From NCBI RefSeq assembly GCF_037026715.1, contig NZ_JBANCG010000007.1:62001-126000 (forward strand): DNA of 64,000 nucleotides, written 5' to 3'. Position 1 is the stretch's first letter. Each line of letters begins with the position of its first letter. A model generated the notes under the pieces. It searched no databases, was not told the origin of the DNA, and was given only the letters and a program-made list of their open reading frames with translations. Source of the stretch: Breoghania sp037026715. Lineage in GTDB: Bacteria; Pseudomonadota; Alphaproteobacteria; Rhizobiales; Stappiaceae. The position numbers and the translations under genes are program-made. Positions 29,398 to 36,924 of the stretch are shown one piece after another.

Positions 29398-30642
29398 ATG
29401 GCCGCAGGCCTCTGTTCGACCTTTTCCGATGCCTGGCTGCTCGACGGCGCGCGCACGCCGTTCGTCGACTATAACGGCGATCTCGGCCTGATCTCGCCCA
29501 TCGATCTCGGCATCAAGGCGGGCCGCGCGGCGCTCGCAAAAGCCGATATCGATCCGGCCGACATCGGCACGGTGGTGTGCGGAAACATGGCGCAGGCGAG
29601 CTACGACGCCTACATGCTGCCGCGCCATGTCGGACTTTATGCCGGCGTGCCGACCGACGTGCCGGCCCATCTCGTCCAGCGCGTGTGCGGCACCGGCATC
29701 GAGGTTGTGATGCAGGCCGCCGACACCGTGTCGCTCGGCCGTGCCGAGGCCGCTTTGTGCGTGGGCGCGGAATCGATGAGCCGCAACCCCATCGCCGCCT
29801 ACACCCATCGCGGCGGCTTCCGTATGGGACAGGTCGAGTTCAAGGATTTCCTGTGGGAGGCGCTGCTCGACCCCGCCTGCTCCTGCACCATGGGCGACAC
29901 GGCGGAAAACCTCGCCAAGCGCTACCAGATCACCCGCGAGGAGGTGGACACGTTTGCCGCCCGCTCCTTCGAGCGCGCGATCGCTGCCCGGGATTCCGGT
30001 TTCTTCGACGACGAGATCGTGGCCGTGACGAGCGAGACCTTCGCGCTTGAAGGCTACAACGACCGTGGCATCAGGCTGCCGCGCAAGGTGGAGGCGGTGG
30101 AGGCCGACAGCCATGTGCGCCCCTCGCCCATCGAGGTGCTGGCGAAGATCCGCCCGGCCTTCGGCGGCGTGCAGACCGGCGGCAATTCCTCCGCCGTGGT
30201 GGACGGCGCGGCCGGTGCGATCGTGTGTTCAAGTGACTATGCGAAAAGGTCCGGCAAGGAACCGCTGGCCCGCATCGTCGCCGGCGTTTCCCTGGGCGTG
30301 CCGCCGGAGATCATGGGCATCGGCCCGGCGCCTGCCATCGCACGGCTTTCGGAGCTGACCGGCGTGGCGCTTTCCGACATCGACCGTATCGAGATCAACG
30401 AAGCCTTCGGCGCGCAGATCCTCGCCTGCATTCGCGAGCTCGGGCTTGACGAGGACCGCGTCAACGTCAACGGCGGGGCCATCGCCATCGGCCATCCGCT
30501 GGGCGCGACGGGGGTGCGGCTGTCGCTGACGGTTGCCCGCGAACTGAAGCGTTCCGGCGGCCGCTACGGCGTGGCATCCGCCTGCATCGGCGGCGGCCAG
30601 GGCATCGCGATGCTGGTGGAGAACGTGGCGGCGGTGAACTGA
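29398..30642 (+). CDS. Thiolase (acetyl-CoA acetyltransferase family)
   Basis: A 414-residue thiolase that condenses or cleaves acyl-CoA thioesters. The nucleophilic Cys lies in QRVCGTGIEVVMQA (near residue 98), the His in NGGAIAIGHPLGATG and the second Cys in SACIGGGQGIAML. The first Cys motif is VCGTG rather than the common LCGSG or CASG. ATG 29398 is preferred to the one at 29377, because AAGGAGATA sits directly before it, inside the longer frame. Together with the upstream acyl-CoA synthetase it suggests acid activation followed by thiolytic cleavage; hydratase and dehydrogenase must be encoded elsewhere. Confidence 0.93.
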   Translation: MAAGLCSTFSDAWLLDGARTPFVDYNGDLGLISPIDLGIKAGRAALAKADIDPADIGTVVCGNMAQASYDAYMLPRHVGLYAGVPTDVPAHLVQRVCGTGIEVVMQAADTVSLGRAEAALCVGAESMSRNPIAAYTHRGGFRMGQVEFKDFLWEALLDPACSCTMGDTAENLAKRYQITREEVDTFAARSFERAIAARDSGFFDDEIVAVTSETFALEGYNDRGIRLPRKVEAVEADSHVRPSPIEVLAKIRPAFGGVQTGGNSSAVVDGAAGAIVCSSDYAKRSGKEPLARIVAGVSLGVPPEIMGIGPAPAIARLSELTGVALSDIDRIEINEAFGAQILACIRELGLDEDRVNVNGGAIAIGHPLGATGVRLSLTVARELKRSGGRYGVASACIGGGQGIAMLVENVAAVN

Positions 30643-30693
30643 GCGCGCCATCGGGTGAGGATCTGACCGGTTTTAGCGAAGGTGGCCCCACCC

Positions 30694-30736
30694 GCATCTT
30701 TTTGAAGGGTGATCCCCACCAGCATCTTTTTGAAGG
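30694..30736. repeat. 15-bp direct repeat at the edge of repeat D2
   Basis: GCATCTTTTTGAAGG occurs at 30694-30708 and 30722-30736 (28-bp period), each followed by a GA(T/G)-CCCC run. A weaker version stands at the left edge of copy D1 near 29094-29128. It looks like stepwise duplication of the outer end of the family D element. Confidence 0.7.
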
Positions 30737-30886
30737 AGACCCCCACCCCTAGACCCTCCCCTCAAGGGGGAAGGGAATGAGATCGTGCCACGACTTTGGG
30801 TCAGGCAGGCACCTGACAAGCCAGGCATGCCGAACTGTCCCCCTCCCCCTTGAGGGGAGGGGTTAGGGGTGGGGGCCACCCTTCGA
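30727..30886. repeat. Intergenic palindromic repeat, family D copy 2
   Basis: Inverted arms built on GAGACCCCCACCCCTAGACC and CTCCCCTCAAGGGGGA, with the right arm ending GGGGGCCACCCTTC. The spacer shares short words with copy 1, including GCACCTGAC. It separates the convergent thiolase and transporter genes. Confidence 0.9.
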
Positions 30887-30907
30887 TAAAAGCAGTGAGG
30901 GCCCGCC

Positions 30908-31552
30908 TCAGGCGGTGACCGGCATCGGGCGGATGAATTCCATCAGCACGCGGTAGGGCACCAGCAGCGTGATGGAAACCAGCATCTTCACCGAGAAGTC
31001 GCCGATCGCCCACGATATCCAGCGCGGCGCCTCCACAGCGGCGAGACCGAGAAGCGGTGCCTGGCCGGTGGCGAATTCGTCGCCGTGGCCGAGGAAGGCG
31101 AAGGCCAGCGAGAAGGCCACGGAAAAGAACACCACCGTATCGAGCACCGAGCCCAGCAGCGAGGAGGCGAACGGCGCCTTCCACCAGGAAAGCCGGCGCA
31201 GGCGGTTGAAGACGAAAATGTCGAGAAGCTGCGCCACCAGGAAGGCCGAGCCGGAAGCCAGCGCGATGCGCGGGTTCGACAGCGCGACCGACAGCGCCAC
31301 CGCCACGCAGAAGCCGACGAACACCACCCGGCGCGCGGCCGCGGGACCGAAGCGGCGGTTGGTGAGGTCCGTCACCAGAAAGGCGGCCGGATAGGTGAAG
31401 GCGCCCCAGGTCAGAAGGTCCGCCAGATCGTAGCCGCCGATCGTGTAGTGGAACGGATACTGGACCAGAATATTGGAGGCGAGCACGACGACCGCCATGG
31501 CAGCGACGCCGAGTGCGAGGGAACGGGCCGTGAAGGGCTGCGTGTTGGTCAT
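30908..31552 (-). CDS. yhhQ: Queuosine precursor transporter, VUT/YhhQ family
   Basis: A 214-residue inner-membrane protein with about six segments. Family signatures are TDLTNRRFGPAAARRVV and SNPRIALASGSAFLVAQLLD, with the conserved acidic and Asn residues in the membrane. It imports preQ0/preQ1 for queuosine modification of tRNA. It is on the same strand as rpmB, 130 bp downstream, with a hairpin between them. I looked for a preQ1 riboswitch in the short leader and see none. Confidence 0.9.
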   Translation of the reverse strand: MTNTQPFTARSLALGVAAMAVVVLASNILVQYPFHYTIGGYDLADLLTWGAFTYPAAFLVTDLTNRRFGPAAARRVVFVGFCVAVALSVALSNPRIALASGSAFLVAQLLDIFVFNRLRRLSWWKAPFASSLLGSVLDTVVFFSVAFSLAFAFLGHGDEFATGQAPLLGLAAVEAPRWISWAIGDFSVKMLVSITLLVPYRVLMEFIRPMPVTA

Positions 31553-31581
31553 CTGGACGAACCTTCGTCAGGACATGACAA

Positions 31582-31615
31582 GACGGCGTGCGCCAATCAA
31601 GAGGCGCCCGCCGTC
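31582..31615. terminator. Hairpin between rpmB and yhhQ, possible terminator
   Basis: A 13-bp stem with one mismatch (GACGGCGTGCGCC against GGCGCCCGCCGTC) and an 8-nt loop. The T-rich flank (TTCTTTTT) is on the plus-strand side, 4 nt after the stem, while both neighbouring genes are on the minus strand; it may still attenuate rpmB transcripts. Confidence 0.55.
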
Positions 31616-31682
31616 GAGTTCTTTTTCATGAACCGTCGCGCTGCCGGGCTTTGGAGCCTCAGGCCCCTGCCCGCCATCGTCG

Positions 31683-31982
31683 TCAGGCCGTGGCGGCCTC
31701 GGCGTGCTGCTTGCGCTGGATCTCGCGCTTCAGCTGGGCGGCCTTGAGCGACAGCTCGTCGGTCTTGGCCTTCGCCAGGAACGCGTCGAGGCCGCCGCGA
31801 TGTTCCACCGAGCGCAGGGCGTGGGCGGAAATGCGCAGGCTGACCGAGCGGCCAAGCGTTTCGCTGATGAGCGTGACGTTGCACAGGTTCGGCAGGAAGC
31901 GGCGACGCGACTTGTTGTTCGCGTGGCTCACGTTGTTGCCGGTCATCACGTCCTTGCCGGTGAGTTCGCACCGTCGGGCCAT
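31683..31982 (-). CDS. rpmB: 50S ribosomal protein L28
   Basis: A 99-residue ribosomal protein. It starts MARRCELTGKDVMTGNNVSH and includes SRRRFLPNLCNVTL and LRISAHALRSVEHRGGLDAF, as in other alphaproteobacterial L28 proteins, which are longer than the E. coli form. AAGGGTG is the ribosome site. A sigma70-type promoter is visible at 32161-32189. In rhizobia rpmB commonly lies beside the DUF3108 gene, as here (divergent). Confidence 0.97.
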   Translation of the reverse strand: MARRCELTGKDVMTGNNVSHANNKSRRRFLPNLCNVTLISETLGRSVSLRISAHALRSVEHRGGLDAFLAKAKTDELSLKAAQLKREIQRKQHAEAATA

Positions 31983-32160
31983 GGGAACACCCTTTTTGTC
32001 TCTACGCGCAAGGCCGCTTGCGCGGCCCGCAATGGTCTCGTCCAAGCCGGGAAAGTCGGCTGAAGGTTCAGGCTCCGGATTGGCCGCGCCGCCCATTGGG
32101 CGACCGGAGCGGACGATAAACGTCCAGCCCGCCATATCCGGCCTGTCGGAAAGTCGCCTC

Positions 32161-32189
32161 GGTATAGTGAGGCCCCCCGGCGGCGTCAA
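32161..32189 (-). promoter_or_regulatory. Sigma70-type promoter of rpmB
   Basis: On the minus strand TTGACG (32189-32184), a 17-nt spacer and TATACC (32166-32161) make a near-consensus promoter. It would give a leader of about 170 nt before rpmB. The remainder of the 436-bp gap 31983-32418 shows no gene or repeat; the far side must hold the promoter of the DUF3108 gene, which I cannot place. Confidence 0.75.
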
Positions 32190-32418
32190 GACCCGAAGTG
32201 GCCTCGGGCGCGAGACGGGGGCGGGAAACGAATTGGCGGTATCCGGCGCTTCTTCGACGATCCGTTAAGGTTCCGGTTACCATGAACGGGAACAATCGGC
32301 ATTTCACGGACTGCTTCGCCGCCGGCTTCGCTCATCCGCGCTCGAGGTTAATGCCTATTCCGTATAAACTGCGGACAGAGTACCTTGACCAGGCACCGTC
32401 CGTTCGGAGGATTCGAGC

Positions 32419-33366
32419 GTGTTCAGGAATCTCGATCGCATGACCGCTTCCAAAGCCGCCCCGGTGCTGACGAATTCGGGACTGATGAATTCGGTGCTGA
32501 AGACCCTTGGGATCGCGGCCGCCCGCACGACACTGCTTGCCTCCGTCTGCCTGGGCGTTGCCGGGCTTGTCGCATCCGGGATCGCGGATCCCGCGCCGGC
32601 CGATGCGGCCTCGCGCGGCGCGCGGTTCGGTGCCGTCTACGACATCTCCTTTTCCGGCCTGACCTTCGCCAAGGGCGAGCTTTCGGTGGACCTTGACGGC
32701 AGCGCCTACCAGGCGCGCGTCGGCATGCGGACCTCCGGTCTCGTCGGCGTGTTCGTGCCGTCGAAATCCAACGCCGAGAGCACCGGCCGGCTGCGCGGCA
32801 CCCATGTGGTGCCAAGCAAGTATTCGATGATCTCCAAGGAGGCGGACCTGTCCTCCAAGGTCTCCATGGACATGGGCCGCGGCGACGTGCGCGACTTCGC
32901 GGTGACGCCGCAGCTGAAGGAACGCCCCGACCGCATTCCCGTGACCCAGAGCCACCGCCGCAACGTGGTCGACCCGCTGTCGGCGGCGCTGATGCCGATG
33001 GCCGGCGGCACGGGCGGCCTGTCGCCCAAGGCCTGCGACCGCCGCATCCCGATCTTCGACGGCTGGCAGCGCTACGACGTGCAGCTTTCCTACCGCCGCA
33101 CCGAGGAGGTGTCCGGCCGCGGCTACGACGGCCCCGTCGTGGTGTGCGGCGCGCGCTGGATCCCGGTCGCCGGCCACCGCCCGGACAAGCGCTCGGTCAA
33201 GTACATGGCCGAGAACAAGCACATCGAGATCTGGCTCGCGCCGGTCGAAGACGAGCCGCTGCTGGTGCCCTACCGCATCTCGCTCAGGACCATGAGCGGC
33301 GACATCGTGGTGGAGGCGCGCAAGCTCACCCGGCTCGACCCGGAACGCCGGCAGGCGGCGCGCTGA
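32419..33366 (+). CDS. Exported DUF3108 protein
   Basis: A 315-residue protein. After about 45 N-terminal residues with a hydrophobic signal (LLASVCLGVAGLVASGIA) and a likely cleavage after ADAAS, the rest is the DUF3108 fold, with YDISFSGLTFAKGELSVDL at its beginning. Such proteins are periplasmic or outer-membrane-associated beta structures of unknown function. The start is GTG 32419 with CGGAGG 8 nt upstream. The neighbourhood rpmB // DUF3108 is conserved in rhizobia. Confidence 0.85.
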   Translation: MFRNLDRMTASKAAPVLTNSGLMNSVLKTLGIAAARTTLLASVCLGVAGLVASGIADPAPADAASRGARFGAVYDISFSGLTFAKGELSVDLDGSAYQARVGMRTSGLVGVFVPSKSNAESTGRLRGTHVVPSKYSMISKEADLSSKVSMDMGRGDVRDFAVTPQLKERPDRIPVTQSHRRNVVDPLSAALMPMAGGTGGLSPKACDRRIPIFDGWQRYDVQLSYRRTEEVSGRGYDGPVVVCGARWIPVAGHRPDKRSVKYMAENKHIEIWLAPVEDEPLLVPYRISLRTMSGDIVVEARKLTRLDPERRQAAR

Positions 33367-33707
33367 AGCGCCGCAGACAGATCCACAAGCTCCTCAACGC
33401 GCGCTTTTGCACGCTCCCTTGCACGCCGGACGCGAGCAAGGCGCGCGAATGCGCGCCGTGCTTCCCCCTCGGCAGCTTGTTTTTCCTGCCCGCTTGACAC
33501 AAATGTCTCCTGCGGCCAGTGTCGCGCCGCGTCGCGCCATCAGCCCCGCGCGCCCGCCCGAAAGGTCTCGCGACCCGAAGGAACCGGTGCAGGACGAGCG
33601 GCAAAGCCGCGCGACATCTCGACAGTCGAAGCCGGAACGCGGCCCGGATCGGGACGCGGATGCCGGCGGGGCCGAACGGCGCCGATCCTCCTTGAGCGGA
33701 AAGTTTG
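33367..33707. other. 341-bp gap between the DUF3108 gene and accA
   Basis: The only structure noted is a short hairpin at 33440-33457 (GGCGCGC, loop GAAT, GCGCGCC) without a T run. No ORF, repeat family or clear promoter is seen. Confidence 0.5.
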
Positions 33708-34658
33708 ATGCGTAGCTATCTGGAATTCGAAAAACCGATCGCCGATCTGGAAGGCAAGGTCCAGGAGTTGCGCACGATGAGCGGCGATGACGCCGTCGAC
33801 GTGGACGAGGAGATCGCCCGGCTGGAGGCCAAGGCGAACCAGGCGCTGAAGGACATCTATTCCAAGCTCACGCCCTGGCAGAAGACGCTGGTCGCCCGCC
33901 ACCCCGACCGCCCGCACGCCGCCGACTACATCGACCAGCTGATCGAGGACTTCACGCCGCTGGCCGGCGACCGCAAGTACGGCGAGGATTCGGCGATCGT
34001 CACCGGCATCGGCCGGTTCCGCGGCCGCCGCGTCGCCGTCATCGGCCAGGAAAAGGGTCACGACACCCAGTCGCGCCTGAAGCACAATTTCGGCATGGCG
34101 CGGCCGGAGGGCTACCGCAAGGCCGTGCGCATCATGGAGCTGGCCGACCGTTTCGGCATGGCCGTGATCTCCTTCGTCGACACCGCCGGCGCCTATCCCG
34201 GCATCGGCGCGGAGGAACGCGGCCAGGCGGAAGCCATCGCGCGCTCCACCGAGGCCTGCCTGAAGCTCGGCGTGCCGAACGCGGCGCTGATCATCGGCGA
34301 GGGCGGTTCCGGCGGCGCCATCGCGATCGCCACCACCAACCGCGTCATCATGATGGAGCATTCCATCTATTCGGTAATCTCGCCGGAGGGCGCGGCCTCG
34401 ATCCTGTGGCGTGACAGTGCCCGGGCCCAGGATGCGGCGACCAGCATGAAGATCACCGCCCAGGACCTGATCAAGCTTGGCGTCGTCGACGAGATCGTCA
34501 CCGAGCCCATGGGCGGCGCCCATCGCGATCCGGGCACCGCGATCGCCAGGGCCGGCGAAACGCTGGAACGCGTGTTCGGCGAATTCGAGGGTCTGGCGCC
34601 CGCCGCTATCCGGCAACAGCGCCACGAGAAGTTCCTGGCGATCGGCCGGAATCTCTGA
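33708..34658 (+). CDS. accA: Acetyl-CoA carboxylase carboxyltransferase subunit alpha
   Basis: A 316-residue enzyme that, with AccD, transfers the carboxyl group from biotin to acetyl-CoA, the first step of fatty acid synthesis. It begins with YLEFEKPIADLEGKVQEL and includes MARPEGYRKAVRIMELAD and IIGEGGSGGAIAI, which form the acyl-CoA pocket and oxyanion hole. ATG 33708 follows GCGGAAAG. accD is not in the window. Confidence 0.97.
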   Translation: MRSYLEFEKPIADLEGKVQELRTMSGDDAVDVDEEIARLEAKANQALKDIYSKLTPWQKTLVARHPDRPHAADYIDQLIEDFTPLAGDRKYGEDSAIVTGIGRFRGRRVAVIGQEKGHDTQSRLKHNFGMARPEGYRKAVRIMELADRFGMAVISFVDTAGAYPGIGAEERGQAEAIARSTEACLKLGVPNAALIIGEGGSGGAIAIATTNRVIMMEHSIYSVISPEGAASILWRDSARAQDAATSMKITAQDLIKLGVVDEIVTEPMGGAHRDPGTAIARAGETLERVFGEFEGLAPAAIRQQRHEKFLAIGRNL

Positions 34659-35139
34659 GACCCCCGGATCGGTCATCATATCGCCGGATTCAAATTCGAT
34701 TGAGCGTGCTGAAACGTCGGCGCGTCCGCAAACGGATGCCGTCTACGCGCATGGTCGTGCGCGCGGGTGCGGGAGCTTGACGGGGGAGTGCTGCGCGCGG
34801 CGACCCGACAGGGCCGCGCGCCAGAGCGGCGCGTATCGCCCTGCGACTCCCCTGAAGACCCCGCTCCGGCCCGTGCGATCGCGATGATCTTCGCGAACTT
34901 GTAAACCTTTGCGAAAGGTTAACAGAATACGCTCTGACGCATTACCGAGTGCCTCTCCGGCAGGAGCCGCGAGGGGGTGGCCGATCCGGCAGACGCGCGC
35001 CGCCGGGCGCACCGTTCAGCCACCCGCGCGAACCCCCAGGCCACCGGATCCGAAGCACCCGGATACGGGCTTACGACCCGGACAGTATCGAGTATCGCCA
35101 TGCCCGCGGATGCACCCGGGCGAGGATTGAGGTGGACAC
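34659..35139. other. 481-bp gap upstream of the YafK-type transpeptidase
   Basis: A GC-rich gap without a trusted ORF. The one clear structure is the AT-richer palindrome at 34904-34920. No repeat family member is present. Confidence 0.5.
34904..34920. promoter_or_regulatory. 17-bp palindrome AACCTTTGCGAAAGGTT
   Basis: Perfect 7-bp arms around GCG, followed at once by AACAG so that a GTTAAC stands at its right edge. It lies 220 bp before the transpeptidase gene and 245 bp after accA. TTAACC words are part of CtrA-type sites in alphaproteobacteria, but the second half-site is not clear. Confidence 0.4.
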
Positions 35140-36579
35140 ATGTCTGCTCGCGAGAGTCTTCACGCCGACCGGCCGAGCGCCGAGCCGGCCATGCGCGCCC
35201 CCCGCAGCCGGGTGACGACGGCGCTGCGCGGAGCGGTGATCGCCGTCGGGCTGATCGCGCTTGCCGGCTGCCAGGCCGACGAACTGGGCTATGGCCCGAA
35301 GGCAGAGCGCCCGCTTTCCCACGCCATCAAGGCGGAGATGGCCGCCAAGAAGATGAAGCCGTCCGACCCGATTCTGGTCCGGCTGTTCAAGGAAGAATCG
35401 AAGCTGGAAGTGTGGAAGCGGACCAGCACGGGCCGCTACGCGCTGCTGCAGGACTATGACATCTGCAAGTGGTCGGGAAAGCTGGGCCCGAAGAAGAAGG
35501 AAGGCGACCGCCAGGCGCCGGAGGGCTTCTACACCATCCGCCCGGCGCAGATGAACCCGAACTCCTCCTACCACCTGTCGTTCAACACCGGCTTTCCCAA
35601 CGCCTTCGACCGCGCGCACGGGCGCACCGGCTCCAACCTGATGGTGCACGGCGCCTGCTCCTCGCGCGGCTGCTACGCGATGACGGACGAGCAGATTCAG
35701 GAGATCTATGCGCTTGCACGCGAGGCCTTCAAGGGCGGCCAGCGGGACTTCCAGTTCGAGGCCTTTCCCTTCCGCATGACGGCGGAGAACATGGCCCGGC
35801 ACGCCGACGACGAGAACATGCCGTTCTGGCGCATGCTGAAGACCGGCTACGATCATTTCGAGGTCACCCACGTGCCGCCGAAGGTGGACGTGTGCGACAA
35901 GCGCTACGTGTTCGATGCGCAGCCGGAAAACGCCAACTCGCCGTTCATCGCCACGGCCGCCTGCCCGGTCTACGAGGTGCCGGAACCGCTGCGCCTCGCG
36001 GTTGCCGCCAAGGAGAAGGCCGACGACGAGAAGACGGCGATGATCGTCGCCAAGCTGGAGCGCGAGCGGGAGCGCGAAAAGGCGTGGAAGAACGGCGATA
36101 CCGCCATCGCCAAGCTGTTCGGCCCCGGCAACGAGGCCAGCGAGACCCCGCGCGGCGCCTCCGTGCCCGCCGGCGTGGCCAATGGCGGACAGGCTTCGGC
36201 GCTTGCCGCCTATTCCACCCCCGGCGCCACCCCGGCCCCGGGCGCGCCGGTTCCCCCCGCCAATCCCGAGCGCGACGAGGTGGCGAGCACGGGTTCGACG
36301 AAATCGGGCTTCTTCTCCAGCCTCTTCACCGGCGAGGAGCGCCGCCCCGTCTCGCCCGTGGCGCCGGCTTCCGAACGCCCGGCGAACGCACCGCTTCCGG
36401 CACAGAGCGCGACCCTGCCCGCAGCCCCGGCCACCGGACAGGCGGCAGCCGCGGAGGCAACGGGGCCCATCCCCGTCCCGAAGGAAACCGCCGCCGGCGA
36501 GGAAAAGAAGGAAGGCACGGGCTCCAAGGTTTCCAAAATGGTCTCGCGCTGGTTCAGCTTCGGCAAGGACGGGAACTAG
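35140..36579 (+). CDS. YafK-type L,D-transpeptidase-fold lipoprotein with long Ala/Pro-rich tail
   Basis: A 479-residue envelope protein. A lipobox (LIALAGC, Cys 44) is followed by the catalytic domain, with DYDICKWSGKLGPKKKEGDR and the active-site motif NLMVHGACSSRGCYAM (His near 169, Cys near 177). E. coli YafK/DpaA has this fold and cuts the link between Braun lipoprotein and peptidoglycan. Residues from about 300 are charged, then Ala/Pro-rich and probably disordered, a tail absent from the E. coli protein. GAGGTGG supports ATG 35140, but an ATG 17 codons later would give a more normal signal length. Confidence 0.87.
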   Translation: MSARESLHADRPSAEPAMRAPRSRVTTALRGAVIAVGLIALAGCQADELGYGPKAERPLSHAIKAEMAAKKMKPSDPILVRLFKEESKLEVWKRTSTGRYALLQDYDICKWSGKLGPKKKEGDRQAPEGFYTIRPAQMNPNSSYHLSFNTGFPNAFDRAHGRTGSNLMVHGACSSRGCYAMTDEQIQEIYALAREAFKGGQRDFQFEAFPFRMTAENMARHADDENMPFWRMLKTGYDHFEVTHVPPKVDVCDKRYVFDAQPENANSPFIATAACPVYEVPEPLRLAVAAKEKADDEKTAMIVAKLEREREREKAWKNGDTAIAKLFGPGNEASETPRGASVPAGVANGGQASALAAYSTPGATPAPGAPVPPANPERDEVASTGSTKSGFFSSLFTGEERRPVSPVAPASERPANAPLPAQSATLPAAPATGQAAAAEATGPIPVPKETAAGEEKKEGTGSKVSKMVSRWFSFGKDGN

Positions 36580-36688
36580 GCCGTTTCGGCGGGTGGCGCG
36601 GAAGGAAAACGCGGGAGTTCGTGCTGCGGGCTCCTCAGAGGCTGACCCGAAAATGGTGTCGGGCTGTGCACTTTCGGCCTGTCTCATA

Positions 36689-36798
36689 CCCCTCCGCCGT
36701 CATTGCCCGGCGAAGTCCGGGCAATCCACCGCCAGCTGCAGCAGTTGGGGTACCCGCTGGATCACCCGGACTTCGCCGGGTGATGACGATGGAGGGGC
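36689..36798. repeat. Intergenic palindromic repeat, family C copy 1
   Basis: Left arm CCCCTCCGCCGTCATTGCCC then GGCGAAGTCCGGGCAATCCA; right arm is its inverse, ending GATGACGATGGAGGGGC. Each arm contains the smaller hairpin CCCGGCGAAGTCCGGG. Related copies are at 43268, 46261 and 59343. Confidence 0.9.
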
Positions 36799-36839
36799 AT
36801 GAAGGGGCGTCGAATTCATCAGTGAATCAGCACCACGGG

Positions 36840-36886
36840 AACGTCATCCTGAGGAGCGGCAGCAGGCCGCGCCTCGAAGGATGAGC
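36840..36886. repeat. Half copy of palindromic repeat family B
   Basis: Only the right arm is present: AACGTCATCCTGAGGAGCGG to GCCTCGAAGGATGAGC. It begins 42 bp after a full family C element, making a composite repeat region in the gap 36580-36924. The missing left arm implies a decayed or partial copy. Confidence 0.85.
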
Positions 36887-36924
36887 GACCTGCACCGGCC
36901 CATCCGCACGCACCCTGTCTCCCC

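Noticed and set aside
31553..31682. PreQ1 riboswitch before the queuosine precursor transporter
   Set aside because: The leader shows one strong hairpin but not the conserved preQ1-I or preQ1-II core sequences.
33440..33457. Hairpin after the DUF3108 gene as a terminator
   Set aside because: The stem is short and not followed by a T run, so intrinsic termination is not supported.
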